This document shows, piece by piece, positions 12,601 to 18,776 of a stretch of DNA of 64,000 nt. The notes below the pieces were generated by a model, which saw only the letters and a program-made list of their open reading frames with translations, did not search any database and was not told the origin of the DNA. Source of the DNA: Arthrobacter sp. SLBN-83 (lineage in GTDB: Bacteria > Actinomycetota > Actinomycetes > Actinomycetales > Micrococcaceae); the NCBI RefSeq assembly GCF_006715285.1, contig NZ_VFMX01000001.1:1-64000 (forward strand), read 5' to 3'. Both the position numbers and the translations under genes were made by a program. Positions within the stretch are counted from its first letter, which is position 1. Each line of letters opens with the position of its first letter.

Positions 12601-12806
12601 TTCTTCGACTTCGACACCACCCACACGCCACCGTCATTCAACTCCACCTCAGTGGTCTTAAACCCCGGATACAACACAGCACCCGTCACCACCACAGCCA
12701 CCACAGCACCAAACGCAGTACCCGGAAACCACCGCGGGCGCGAAAACCGGCGCTTGGGCATGGCGGCAGCAGTGCTTTGGACGCGGGTTTGTCCGCGACG
12801 TTTCAT
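6636..12806 (-). CDS. Giant membrane-anchored Ig-like/cadherin-like and fibronectin III repeat protein (upstream copy)
   Basis: 2056 aa from ATG 12806, chosen because GGGGAG lies 9 bases upstream; a longer in-frame reading to 12872 lacks such a site. A basic N-terminus (MKRRGQTRVQST...) leads into the same single membrane segment as the downstream copy. A non-repetitive N-terminal region of about 350 residues follows, then about ten Ig/cadherin-like repeats with [13 protein letters not shown] loops, then five fibronectin III domains (from about residue 1460), and a C-terminal tail with several Cys (CTFTLGGSNY, YFDCDGV, MVACYIDQ) that differs from the tail of the paralogue. Probably first gene of an operon with the second copy and moxR. 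The N-terminal kilobase is shared almost exactly with the paralogue, while the remainder is clearly diverged. Function not known; a Ca2+-binding extracellular scaffold is plausible. Confidence 0.87.
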   Translation of the reverse strand: MKRRGQTRVQSTAAAMPKRRFSRPRWFPGTAFGAVVAVVVTGAVLYPGFKTTEVELNDGGVWVVSKSKNAVGRLNYPSRVLDGAVTPASATFDVLQHAGEVFVDDETGSTLNQVSPANMRLGGDKQLPGAADVSFGARTISVTDAASGKVWAVSPSTVNGFDKEASEPVMVGSAGIVSAVGADDRIYSADPKTGVVTVTGVDADGAVTSSESSTWDGLKGAGDLQMTVVGDRPVVLDAAAGNLFLPGGKRLQLENARDAKLQQAGPGSDVVAVATRKALLEQPLDGGTAKTVSFDGEGVPAAPVQLGGCVHAAWSGANKYVRDCTNNGDDKKVDVPKASASPSYVFRVNRDLVVLNDVNSGNVWLVNQNMQLVNNWDDVIPPKETSDDADKDSADEVQQTVLPDRTKPNNAPVAKPDQFGIRAGKTTILPVLDNDSDPDGDVLTVRTPEGVKTGAVSPIYGSTGLQIAVPADKTGSETFKYTVDDGRGLSASADITLNVVPPGTNTPPRQKPNRNTTLVVQSGKAVTQNILTDWIDPDGDDLFAVSVSSSDPLDQARIRPDGQLTFQDSGAGPGRKVLTVSVSDGQSTAEGKVTVDVRSPGALPPIANADHVVAVAGTDTVITSLKNDSDPQGGTLRLAQASPDAESTATLNPDQQTFTFNSRTVGAHYVSYLATNGPASAQQLVRVDVVPGTDEGAPVAVRDTALLPTGGDVLVDVLGNDSDPSGGVLVVQSVTADAGLPVSVAVLDHSVVRITDIRAEGQLTVRYTVSNGRSSATGEIAVLMVPAPAKLQAPQAKPDEATVRVNDVVTIPVLANDSDPNGSKLTLLPDLAQQPDAADGRMFVAGDQLRFIAGPEAKTVYAIYKVQNASGQVDSQQVTIRIRARDDDRNTRPEPRNLTARVVAGMTVKVPVPLDGIDADGDSVQLIGIDKAPAMGTAVVRDGYLEFTAAGDAAGTDSFTYRVRDRIGAENTGTVIVGIAPPEANNQKPIAVDDAVDVRPGRKVAVEALANDSDPDGDPLSLVSDGFEAARELQVEATDGAKVLFTAPAAAGNESISYRIQDDKKASASAVIRIRTSPDADLKRPVAKDDRVTVAETLGKTAVDVPVLKNDSDADGVAADLTISLPDGNPNARVGGSGNVVVTLTPEDQLIPYTVTDVDGLTSTALMWIPGQGVQYPTLAKTEPVEVMAGKDITLDLAEYVRVRNGRTARVTVADSVRVQGGSPEGVIQSDGKALRYTAKPDYVGPGSITFEVTDGSGPEDGDGLKATLVIMTKVIPDPNANHPPTFSGTSVDVPKAETATVDLAGLAKDVDERDKDNLRFELDGTLPAGFTAKVDGATLAITADGSLGIGVTGNIQVKVTDGRSAAVGATITARHVASNRPLPVANDDVVDKANAGKTEQVNVLANDFNPFPDTPLRIIGATVETGAAAGQPAVAGDSITVTPADGYKGVMVVRYTVGDKTGDLSRQVDGRLRLTVRGKPDAPSAPSATDVRSRTAVLKWAPPSDNGAPITGYTVRSNNGFEQKCPTTTCTLSGLTNNVKYVFTVLATNEVGDSQASPHSNEIRPDEKPSPPEAPTVKAGDKTMAVNWPAAKTEGSPVKHYNLEISPPPASGVAVKNEVAGLNYTWTGLTNGVKYKVRAQAVNELGPSDWGTYSAEDNPAGVPAAPAAPSSAVASSVGTQNQLRVTWAEPTTNGDPISTYYVTMSGGNAADQTQAVPGNVRTANFTANNSEAAYTFTVQAENKAGKGAASPPSAPRRATGKLSPVSGVTATPANTGGAGRSVTVDFRRLTAAERNGSAENEVSYTYNASNGTRGPITPGQIISGFSNGTAVSITVIANSTVAPSSDSSAPATTTPYGSPGTPSASGQDGAVNQKSATLNWSSPSTSTNDVAQTKIRINNGGWESVAPSGSRTVNTANFGDTVTIAVQTFNSMGTGSAVVTASANAGKQGLWETRIKTSDPNFVRSCTFTLGGSNYRPSPYFDCDGVNADSPPWFYKADQDRIMVACYIDQSDNWSGNGIVRWWRVESGSARNVGRYVIAGHTTLADPASLGAPHC
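11671..12722 (-). repeat. 1052-bp near-identical block, copy 2
   Basis: Partner of 5379-6430 at a constant offset of 6292 bp. Three differences (11828, 12272, 12539) give Asn/Asp, Ala/Ser and Ala/Thr exchanges, so every difference is missense. Flanks on both sides are unrelated between the copies, which points to gene conversion or a recent exchange rather than to an old duplication kept by selection alone. Confidence 0.95.
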
Positions 12807-12958
12807 TCGTTGAATCTCCCCAGAATTCTGGCTCACGGCCGGATACCGGCTTCCATGGAAGCCGGGCAGCACAACAGTACCGCTAATTCCCCAACAAGTG
12901 GATAAACAGTTACAAGCACGCCGGCAGCAGTACGACGAGCCCGGGATTCACCAGGGGC

Positions 12959-14203
12959 CTAGTCGAGCACCAGGCCCTTGCCGCGGCCGCGGGTTAGGCG
13001 TACCGGATTGATCTCGCCGAACCCGCGGACGTTTTCGGGGGCCTGCGGAATCAGGACGAACCGCTCGTCGTGCTCCAGGGCGGAAGCGGTCATGGAGTCC
13101 ACCAGGACTGTGCCGGGATCGGCGAGGGTGGTCAGGCGTGCTGCGAGGTTGACGGTGGGACCGTAAATGTCACCGAGGCGGGACAGGATCCTGCCCCACA
13201 CCATGGCCACCCGGGCTTCGGGGAGGATCTCGTCCTCGGTGAAGGCCTCGGCCAGCGCCAGGGAAATCTCGGCGCCGGCCGCCGGGGTTTCGGCGATGTA
13301 GAGGACTTCGTCGCCCACGGTCTTGACCAGCCGTCCGCCGCCCACGGAGATGATTTCGGCACACTTGTTTTCAAAACGCTGGACCAGGCGGGCGAGCGTC
13401 TTTTCGTTCATGCGGCGGGACAGGCTGGTGTAGGAAACCAGGTCCGCGAACCCCACGGCACGGGCCAGGGGCAGCGGCGCGTCGTCCTCGTCGCCTTCCC
13501 GGCCTTCTTCGCTCGCCTGCAGGCCGGCCTCGGCACGGACGGCGAGCCGCTGGACGCCGGCATTGAGCTGGCGACGCCAGGAGTACACCAGGACTTCCTC
13601 GAGGGCGTCCACCAGGGCCGGGAGCTCGTTGACCAGCCGCTTGCGGGCCACGGCATCCGTCACGCCCTGTTCGTGGACCATGTCCTCCACCAGGGCCTCA
13701 ATCTGCCAGACCACCATCCGGTCCGTCATCTGCCCGATCGAGCGGGTGACTGAGATGGCTGCTTCCTCCGTGAGCTTGCCGGCGCGGACCAAATTCACCA
13801 CGGTGGACAGGGCCGCCTGGTCGCGCTCCGTGAAGGCAACGTCCTCGTCGCCGAAGTTCGGGAACCCCAGGGCGCGCCAGAGTTTGCGGGCGGAGAGCAG
13901 GGAGAGGCCCGCGCCGGCGGCAACCTCACGACGGCGGAGCTTGCGTTCCCCGCCCAGCAGGCGCGCCTCGAGTGCCTTCATGGCCAGGCGTTCGGCGGAC
14001 ATGGCGCCGGTGGGCGGGTGCCGGTCGACGGCGGGCGTCACCGGCTCGGGTGCGGGCCCGGAATCCGACGGGGTGGCGGCGGGGCCGGCGTCATAATCAA
14101 AAGCGGCAGGGTCAAGAGCGGCGGATTTAAAAGCGGCAGGGTCAAAGGCTGCGGTGCCGGGTGCGATGCTGTCGACGCGTTCCTGCTGGTCCTCATCGGT
14201 CAT
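12959..14203 (-). CDS. Class III adenylate cyclase with N-terminal regulatory region
   Basis: 414 aa. It makes cAMP from ATP. The N-terminal half (about 60-225) is helical, with a conserved-looking LRRREVAAGAGLS helix-turn-helix-like start, and resembles the autoinhibitory N-terminal domain of actinobacterial Rv1264/Rv2212-type cyclases. The catalytic domain covers about residues 230-400. Metal-binding Asp residues are in VGFADLVSYT and KTVGDEVLY, the adenine-selecting Lys and Asp in RLVKTVGDE and GDIYGPTVN, and the transition-state Asn/Arg in TVNLAARL. All catalytic residues are therefore present, and adenylate rather than guanylate cyclase is expected. The start ATG 14203 has AGAAGG 8 bases upstream; a GTG at 14212 has no usable ribosome site. 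The start overlaps the end of the upstream PH-domain gene by 11 bases, so translation is probably coupled. Confidence 0.88.
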   Translation of the reverse strand: MTDEDQQERVDSIAPGTAAFDPAAFKSAALDPAAFDYDAGPAATPSDSGPAPEPVTPAVDRHPPTGAMSAERLAMKALEARLLGGERKLRRREVAAGAGLSLLSARKLWRALGFPNFGDEDVAFTERDQAALSTVVNLVRAGKLTEEAAISVTRSIGQMTDRMVVWQIEALVEDMVHEQGVTDAVARKRLVNELPALVDALEEVLVYSWRRQLNAGVQRLAVRAEAGLQASEEGREGDEDDAPLPLARAVGFADLVSYTSLSRRMNEKTLARLVQRFENKCAEIISVGGGRLVKTVGDEVLYIAETPAAGAEISLALAEAFTEDEILPEARVAMVWGRILSRLGDIYGPTVNLAARLTTLADPGTVLVDSMTASALEHDERFVLIPQAPENVRGFGEINPVRLTRGRGKGLVLD

Positions 14204-14792
14204 CCCGTCCACCTTCTCTCATATCCTCCGGAAACGCACCGGCGGGGTCATACGTCGCGCCGCCCGGCTGGGCTCCGCTTTCTTCCGGCAATTCCCCGAT
14301 GGCATCGAGGATAAAGTCGCGGAACCTTGCAACCTCAGGCACGTCGCGAAAGGTCACCACGCCCTGGTACCCGGTTTCCAAGGATATATTCCCGGAGCGC
14401 ACCAGTCGCTGCAGGACTGATTCGTGGACGGTCAGGTTACGGACCGCGGCGAGGTTCACCTGCTGGTCCCGCCGGTTCAGCAGGCCGTACCGGGCCACCA
14501 TCCGCTGGCTGGTCAGGGTGTAACGGGTGCCCTGCCAGCGGAGCAGCCGGGGCAGGCAGTAGCCCAGCCATACCGCCGCAGCCGCGAGGACACAGGCGCT
14601 GACCAGCCACGGCGTCCACTGGCGGCCGAGCACGGGTGCCAGGCGCGCGGCACCGCCGCGGATAATCCAGGCGCTGGCATAGGCGGCCAGCGCCGGGGCC
14701 AGCACGAAGGCCACGGCAGCTCCGGCCAGCCTCCTGGGCTGCGGGCGGGTTGTGACGATGACCTGCTCCCCGGGAACGAGGGTTTTACGCAT
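14193..14792 (-). CDS. PH-domain (DUF304/bPH2) membrane protein
   Basis: 199 aa. Two hydrophobic segments (about residues 20-45 and 55-80) precede a bacterial PH-like (YdbS/DUF304) domain at about 85-165 that starts GTRYTLTSQRMVARYGLL. It is the positional counterpart of M. tuberculosis Rv3278c, which also sits next to birA. The start ATG 14792 was chosen because AAGGCGG lies 5 bases upstream, and it overlaps the birA stop by 8 bases; an ATG at 14813 is possible but adds only seven residues with a poorer site. It is coupled to birA upstream and to the cyclase downstream. No enzymatic function is assigned to the family; a role at the membrane is inferred. Confidence 0.85.
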   Translation of the reverse strand: MRKTLVPGEQVIVTTRPQPRRLAGAAVAFVLAPALAAYASAWIIRGGAARLAPVLGRQWTPWLVSACVLAAAAVWLGYCLPRLLRWQGTRYTLTSQRMVARYGLLNRRDQQVNLAAVRNLTVHESVLQRLVRSGNISLETGYQGVVTFRDVPEVARFRDFILDAIGELPEESGAQPGGATYDPAGAFPEDMREGGRDDR

Positions 14793-15693
14793 AACCGCCT
14801 TGGTCCGGCGCATCCGGCGCTGTCCACGGCCGCAGGTGCACCACGTCCCCGGCAGTCACCACATGCTCGCGCCCGTCGCGGTCCAGCACCAGCAACGACC
14901 CGTAGTCGTCCAGCCGGGAGGCATGTCCAATGATCTCGTGGTCGCCGGGAAGCTGGGCCCGCACCTGCTTGCCCAGCGTGACCATGACGGCCTCCACCCT
15001 CTTGTGCAGCGACGGCCCACCCGCCATGCCTGCTGTGGGGTCGCCGTCGGCATTGCAGAAACTGCGGTACAGCACCGCAAAGTGGGACAGGTAGCTCTTC
15101 AGCAGGGCCGTGCGGTCGGTGGTGCGGCCACCTTCGAGGGCCACCGAGGTGGCGGTGGGAACGGGAAGTTCACTTTCGCGCAGGGTGACGTTCAGGCCGG
15201 TGCCCAAGATGACGGGGGGCACGTTGCCGTCCGCCATCGGTCCAAGCTGCGCCAGGATGCCGGCGATCTTCCTGCCACGCACCAAAACGTCATTGGGCCA
15301 TTTGAGCTCGGCGGGGACGCCGGCGGTTTCCAGGAGGGTCTCCCGCAGCGCCAGGGCTGCGATCAGGGAAATCCAGGAGTAGCTCTGCGTGGGCAACGGC
15401 CGTCCGTCCGCGTTGACCGGGCGCAGGACTACCGAGACGGACACCGAGCTCAGCGGCGGAGCCTCCCAGTGCCGGTCCAGCCGGCCCCTGGCGGCAGTCT
15501 GGTATTCGGCGGTGAGGACGGAGAGGTCCGGCCAGGCCGCGGGATCCACCGTGGCACCGCGCAGGAGGTCAGCGTTGGTGGAGCCGGTGGAATCCACCAC
15601 GTCGATCCGGGGTATCCCGGTGGCGGACAGGAAACGCTGGTCTGCCAGGTCCCCTCGATTCAAGGGGGTGCCCGGTGCGTGTGCGTCGTCCAT
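14785..15693 (-). CDS. birA: Biotin--[acetyl-CoA carboxylase] ligase (monofunctional BirA)
   Basis: 302 aa. It activates biotin with ATP and transfers it to the lysine of biotin carboxyl carrier domains, here most likely the carboxylase alpha subunit encoded at 27044-28855. The catalytic core shows DSTGSTNADL (about 34-43), the nucleotide/biotin loop QTAARGRLDRHW, and LKWPNDVLVRGRKIAGIL, which carries the biotin-contacting Lys. A C-terminal SH3-like domain follows (from about 250). There is no N-terminal winged helix, so this is the non-repressor class. It lies just downstream of the dehydrogenase gene on the same strand and near accD-accE, as in mycobacteria. Confidence 0.95.
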   Translation of the reverse strand: MDDAHAPGTPLNRGDLADQRFLSATGIPRIDVVDSTGSTNADLLRGATVDPAAWPDLSVLTAEYQTAARGRLDRHWEAPPLSSVSVSVVLRPVNADGRPLPTQSYSWISLIAALALRETLLETAGVPAELKWPNDVLVRGRKIAGILAQLGPMADGNVPPVILGTGLNVTLRESELPVPTATSVALEGGRTTDRTALLKSYLSHFAVLYRSFCNADGDPTAGMAGGPSLHKRVEAVMVTLGKQVRAQLPGDHEIIGHASRLDDYGSLLVLDRDGREHVVTAGDVVHLRPWTAPDAPDQGGYA

Positions 15694-15734
15694 ACCTAAA
15701 TCCTACCGAGCGGACTACCGCGCCGGTGGCGCCG

Positions 15735-16622
15735 TTACAGGAAGATGTCCGGAACCAGCTGGTCCTCGGGCGCCCCAAGGCTGTAGGGGCGGAAGTCCGT
15801 CACGCCGGCAGCGGCCAGGACCTGCTCGTCCGTGTAGAAGTTGCCCGACGGCGGCGCACCGGCACCGAGGTTGGCTCCGGTCAGGACGGCATGGGCGGCG
15901 TCCGCCATGATCTGGGGGCCGCGCGCGGCCATGACCATGGTTTCACCGTGGGGCATGTTGCGGATGGCTGCCGTGTCGATCAGGGTGCACGGCCACAAAG
16001 AGTTGACCCGGATCCCGTCCGCCTTCAGCTCCTCGGCGAGGCCCAGGGTGGTCAGGCTCATCCCGTATTTGGCCATTGTGTAGGCAAGATGCTTTCCCGC
16101 CCAGGAGGGGTGCAGGTTCAGCGGCGGCGAGAGGGTGAGGATGTGGCCCTGCTCCGAGGCCCGGAGCGCCGGCAGGGCCAGCTTTGACAGCAGGAAGGTG
16201 CCGCGTACGTTGATGTCCTGCATGAGGTCGTACTTTTTCATGTCCACCTTGTCCGTGGTGGAAAGGTCGATGGCGGACGCGTTGTTGATGACGACGTCAA
16301 TGCCGCCAAACCGCTCCATTGCGGCTTCCACCGCGCGGGCCACATCTTCGTCCCTGCGTACGTCCCCTACCAGCGGCAGCGCCCGGCCGCCCGCCGCCAC
16401 CAGTTCCTCCGCAGCGGTGTAGACGGTGCCCTCCAGCTTGGGATGCGGCTCCCCCGTCTTGGCCAGGAGCACGATGTTGGCGCCGTCGTGCGCCGCCCTT
16501 TTGGCTATGGCGAGCCCGATTCCGCGGCTGCCGCCGGAGATCAGGATGGTCCGTCCGCCTAGGGAACCTGCCGCCCGGTAAGGGCTGTCGGGAGCATGCA
16601 AAGCATCGTCGCTTGAGGTCAT
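15735..16622 (-). CDS. Short-chain dehydrogenase/reductase, HSDL2-like
   Basis: 295 aa. Rossmann fold with cofactor motif ISGGSRGIGLAIAKR (about residues 28-42), NNAS at about 115, and the active-site YTMAKYGMS (Tyr and Lys of YxxxK). The pattern, including LSPPLNLHPSWAGKHLAYT, matches the SDR branch of hydroxysteroid dehydrogenase-like protein 2, whose substrates are poorly defined but linked to lipid metabolism. The start ATG 16622 is preferred over TTG 16640. The gene diverges from accD; the 215-bp gap holds two palindromes, 16645-16660 just before this start and 16692-16708. It is probably the first gene of the run dehydrogenase-birA-PH-cyclase, although a separate birA promoter cannot be excluded. 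Confidence 0.88.
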   Translation of the reverse strand: MTSSDDALHAPDSPYRAAGSLGGRTILISGGSRGIGLAIAKRAAHDGANIVLLAKTGEPHPKLEGTVYTAAEELVAAGGRALPLVGDVRRDEDVARAVEAAMERFGGIDVVINNASAIDLSTTDKVDMKKYDLMQDINVRGTFLLSKLALPALRASEQGHILTLSPPLNLHPSWAGKHLAYTMAKYGMSLTTLGLAEELKADGIRVNSLWPCTLIDTAAIRNMPHGETMVMAARGPQIMADAAHAVLTGANLGAGAPPSGNFYTDEQVLAAAGVTDFRPYSLGAPEDQLVPDIFL

Positions 16623-16644
16623 GGCACCACTGTAGCCCAACTAA

Positions 16645-16660
16645 GTTACCGGCGAGTAAC
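16645..16660. promoter_or_regulatory. Palindrome GTTAC-N6-GTAAC upstream of the dehydrogenase gene
   Basis: A perfect 5-bp inverted repeat with a 6-bp spacer ends 23 bases before the dehydrogenase start. TTAC...GTAA palindromes are common operators of TetR-type regulators of fatty-acid and acyl-CoA genes, so a repressor site is inferred; the protein is not identified. Confidence 0.4.
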
Positions 16661-16691
16661 ATTGTTGCGAGGCGGCTGGAACGGCAGAAAA

Positions 16692-16708
16692 TTGTAGGTT
16701 CCCTACAG
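16692..16708. promoter_or_regulatory. 17-bp palindrome TTGTAG-N5-CTACAG between the dehydrogenase gene and accD
   Basis: Inverted repeat TTGTAG/CTACA(G) with spacer GTTCC. Apart from two bases it is the same as the element at 26936-26952, upstream of the carboxylase alpha subunit. Two such sites before the two separately encoded subunits of one enzyme suggest a common regulator (inference). Confidence 0.6.
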
Positions 16709-16837
16709 CCGTGGGCGCCCAAAGCGTCACTAGACTTGCCACCAGGGTTCGTCTTTTGTGTGGATGCTACTTAAAGCGCCGCCCAGCCTGACGCGCCAGC
16801 CAACGGAATTGACCTGCTACAGAGCCGGAGACACTTG

Positions 16838-18421
16838 ATGAGCCACGATCTGACAACGACAGCGGGGAAGATTGCCGATTTCCGCGACCGCCAGGCGCGT
16901 GCCGAACAGCCCTCCGGCCCCGAAGCAATCGAAAAGCAGCACGCGCGGGGCAAGAACACCGCCCGCGAGCGCATCGCCCTGCTGCTGGACGAGGACTCAT
17001 TTGTTGAGTTCGACGCCCTCGCAGTCCACCGCTCCACCGCCTTCGGCATGGAAAAGAAGAAGCCGCTGGGCGATGGGCTGGTCTCCGGCTACGGCACCGT
17101 GGACGGACGCCTGGTTGCCGTGTACAGCCAGGACTTCACGGTCTATGGCGGATCGCTGAGCCAGGTCAACGGTGAAAAGATCGTCAAGGTCCAGGAGTTC
17201 GCGCTCCGGAACGGTTGCCCCGTCGTCGGCATCCTGGATGGCGGCGGCGCCCGCATCCAGGAAGGCGTGGCCTCGCTGGCCATGTTTGCCGACATCTTCC
17301 GGAACAACGTCCACGCCAGCGGAGTGGTACCCCAGATCTCGATCATCATGGGCCCCTCGGCCGGCGGCGCCGCCTACTCCCCCGCCCTTACCGACTACGT
17401 GGTGATGGTGGACAAGACTTCCCACATGTTCATCACCGGCCCCGACGTCATCAAGACCGTCACCGGCGAGGACGTGGACATGGAAACCCTCGGCGGCGCC
17501 CGCCAGCACAACGCCACCACCGGAACATCCACCTACCTGGCCTCGGACGAAACCGACGCCATCGAATTCGTGCGCGAACTGCTGGACTTCCTGCCCTCCA
17601 ACAACCTGTCCGAGGCCCCCGTGCTGGGGCACCAGCAGGAGTTGGAAGTCGACGACGACGACCTCGCCCTGGACACGCTGGTTCCGGATTCGGCCAACCA
17701 GCCCTACGACATGCGCGCCGTGGTGGAACAGATCGTGGATGACGGTCACTTCCTGGAGATGCAGGCCCTGTACGCCCCCAACGTGATGATCGGGTACGGC
17801 CGGGTGGAGGGCCACACGGTAGGTATTGTGGCCAACCAGCCACTGCAGTTCGCCGGCACCCTGGACATCGCCGCCTCCGAAAAGGCCGCCCGGTTTGTCC
17901 GCCACTGCGACGCCTTCAACATTCCCATCATCACGCTGGTGGATGTTCCCGGGTTCCTTCCGGGCAAGGACCAGGAGTTCCAGGGCATCATCCGCCGCGG
18001 CGCCAAGCTCCTGTACGCCTACGCGGAGGCCACTGTCCCCAAACTCACCGTCATCACCCGCAAGGCCTACGGCGGCGCCTACATCGTCATGGGCTCAAAG
18101 AAGCTCGGCGCCGACCTCAACCTGGCCTGGCCCACGGCGCAGATCGGCGTCATGGGGGCACAGGGCGCGGTGAACATCCTGTACCGGCGCGATCTTGCAG
18201 CCGTCGCGCAAGACGGCGGCGATGTTGAAGCCCGCCGCGCCGAGGTGATCCGCCAGTACGAGGAAGAACTCCTCAACCCCTACCAGGCCGCCGAACTGGG
18301 CTATGTGGACGCCGTCATCGCCCCCTCGGATACCCGCATCCAGATCATCAAGGGACTGCGGGCCCTGCGCGACAAACGGGCCAGCCTGCCCGCCAAGAAG
18401 CATGGGAACATTCCGCTGTGA
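16838..18421 (+). CDS. accD: Acyl-CoA (propionyl/acetyl-CoA) carboxylase beta subunit
   Basis: 527 aa carboxyltransferase subunit. It transfers CO2 from carboxybiotin on the alpha subunit to acetyl- or propionyl-CoA, supplying malonyl- or methylmalonyl-CoA. The two crotonase-like halves of the family are visible: an N-terminal half with [14 protein letters not shown] (about 132-145) and [13 protein letters not shown] (oxyanion loop), and a C-terminal half with [12 protein letters not shown] (about 370) and [13 protein letters not shown]. Length and motifs match AccD5/PccB proteins. The start ATG 16838 has GGAG 8 bases upstream; the TTG just before it is not used. It overlaps accE by 4 bases. 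A palindrome shared with the alpha-subunit gene lies about 130 bp upstream. Acetyl versus propionyl preference cannot be read from the sequence. Confidence 0.96.
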   Translation: MSHDLTTTAGKIADFRDRQARAEQPSGPEAIEKQHARGKNTARERIALLLDEDSFVEFDALAVHRSTAFGMEKKKPLGDGLVSGYGTVDGRLVAVYSQDFTVYGGSLSQVNGEKIVKVQEFALRNGCPVVGILDGGGARIQEGVASLAMFADIFRNNVHASGVVPQISIIMGPSAGGAAYSPALTDYVVMVDKTSHMFITGPDVIKTVTGEDVDMETLGGARQHNATTGTSTYLASDETDAIEFVRELLDFLPSNNLSEAPVLGHQQELEVDDDDLALDTLVPDSANQPYDMRAVVEQIVDDGHFLEMQALYAPNVMIGYGRVEGHTVGIVANQPLQFAGTLDIAASEKAARFVRHCDAFNIPIITLVDVPGFLPGKDQEFQGIIRRGAKLLYAYAEATVPKLTVITRKAYGGAYIVMGSKKLGADLNLAWPTAQIGVMGAQGAVNILYRRDLAAVAQDGGDVEARRAEVIRQYEEELLNPYQAAELGYVDAVIAPSDTRIQIIKGLRALRDKRASLPAKKHGNIPL

Positions 18422-18663
18422 CGACGCTCCCCACCGGCCCTGCCGAAGAGAACCTGCCGGCCGCACCCTTGCTCTCGGTTGTCAAAGGGCAGCCGAACGC
18501 CGAGGAACTGGCCGCGCTGACCGCCGTCGTACTTTCCCTGGGCGGGGAAAGCCCTGCTCCCGCCAAGGCACCAAGCGTGCGGCACTGGGTGCGGCGGCAG
18601 CAGCTGCGGCTCGCGCCCACGCCGGGCCCGGGCGCCTGGAAGCGCAGCCACGGCGGGGCGTAG
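18418..18663 (+). CDS. accE: Acyl-CoA carboxylase epsilon subunit
   Basis: 81 aa. Small actinobacterial subunit that stabilises or activates the alpha-beta carboxylase complex. The signature is the stretch [20 protein letters not shown] near residues 18-37 and the C-terminal [11 protein letters not shown] with a tail ending in WKRSHGGA. The GTG start overlaps the accD stop (GTGA), so translation is coupled. Low conservation is normal for this family; identity rests on both sequence and position. Confidence 0.92.
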   Translation: MTTLPTGPAEENLPAAPLLSVVKGQPNAEELAALTAVVLSLGGESPAPAKAPSVRHWVRRQQLRLAPTPGPGAWKRSHGGA

Positions 18664-18680
18664 TCCCCACCCCTCCCTAG

Positions 18681-18706
18681 CCTCGCTTCGCTCGGCCAGG
18701 GAACCC
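18681..18706 (+). repeat. Dispersed intergenic repeat, copy A
   Basis: Reads CCTCGCTTCGCTCGGCCAGG followed by GAACCC. It is a variant of the repeat core found at 20536-20560 (inverted) and three times at 36996-37166. It lies in the 113-bp gap between accE and the next gene. Confidence 0.7.
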
Positions 18707-18776
18707 TCGGCGGATGGGGCCCATGCACCGGCGGGGCATGCTGACGTTGCCCACGTAGCCCCGTTAGGCTCGGGGT

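Noticed and set aside
11553..12905. Long plus-strand frames rich in His, Arg and Pro opposite the giant protein genes (also 5582-6694)
   Set aside because: They are antisense shadows produced by the unusual G/T-ending codons of the shared block. They have low-complexity composition, no ribosome site and no homologous look.
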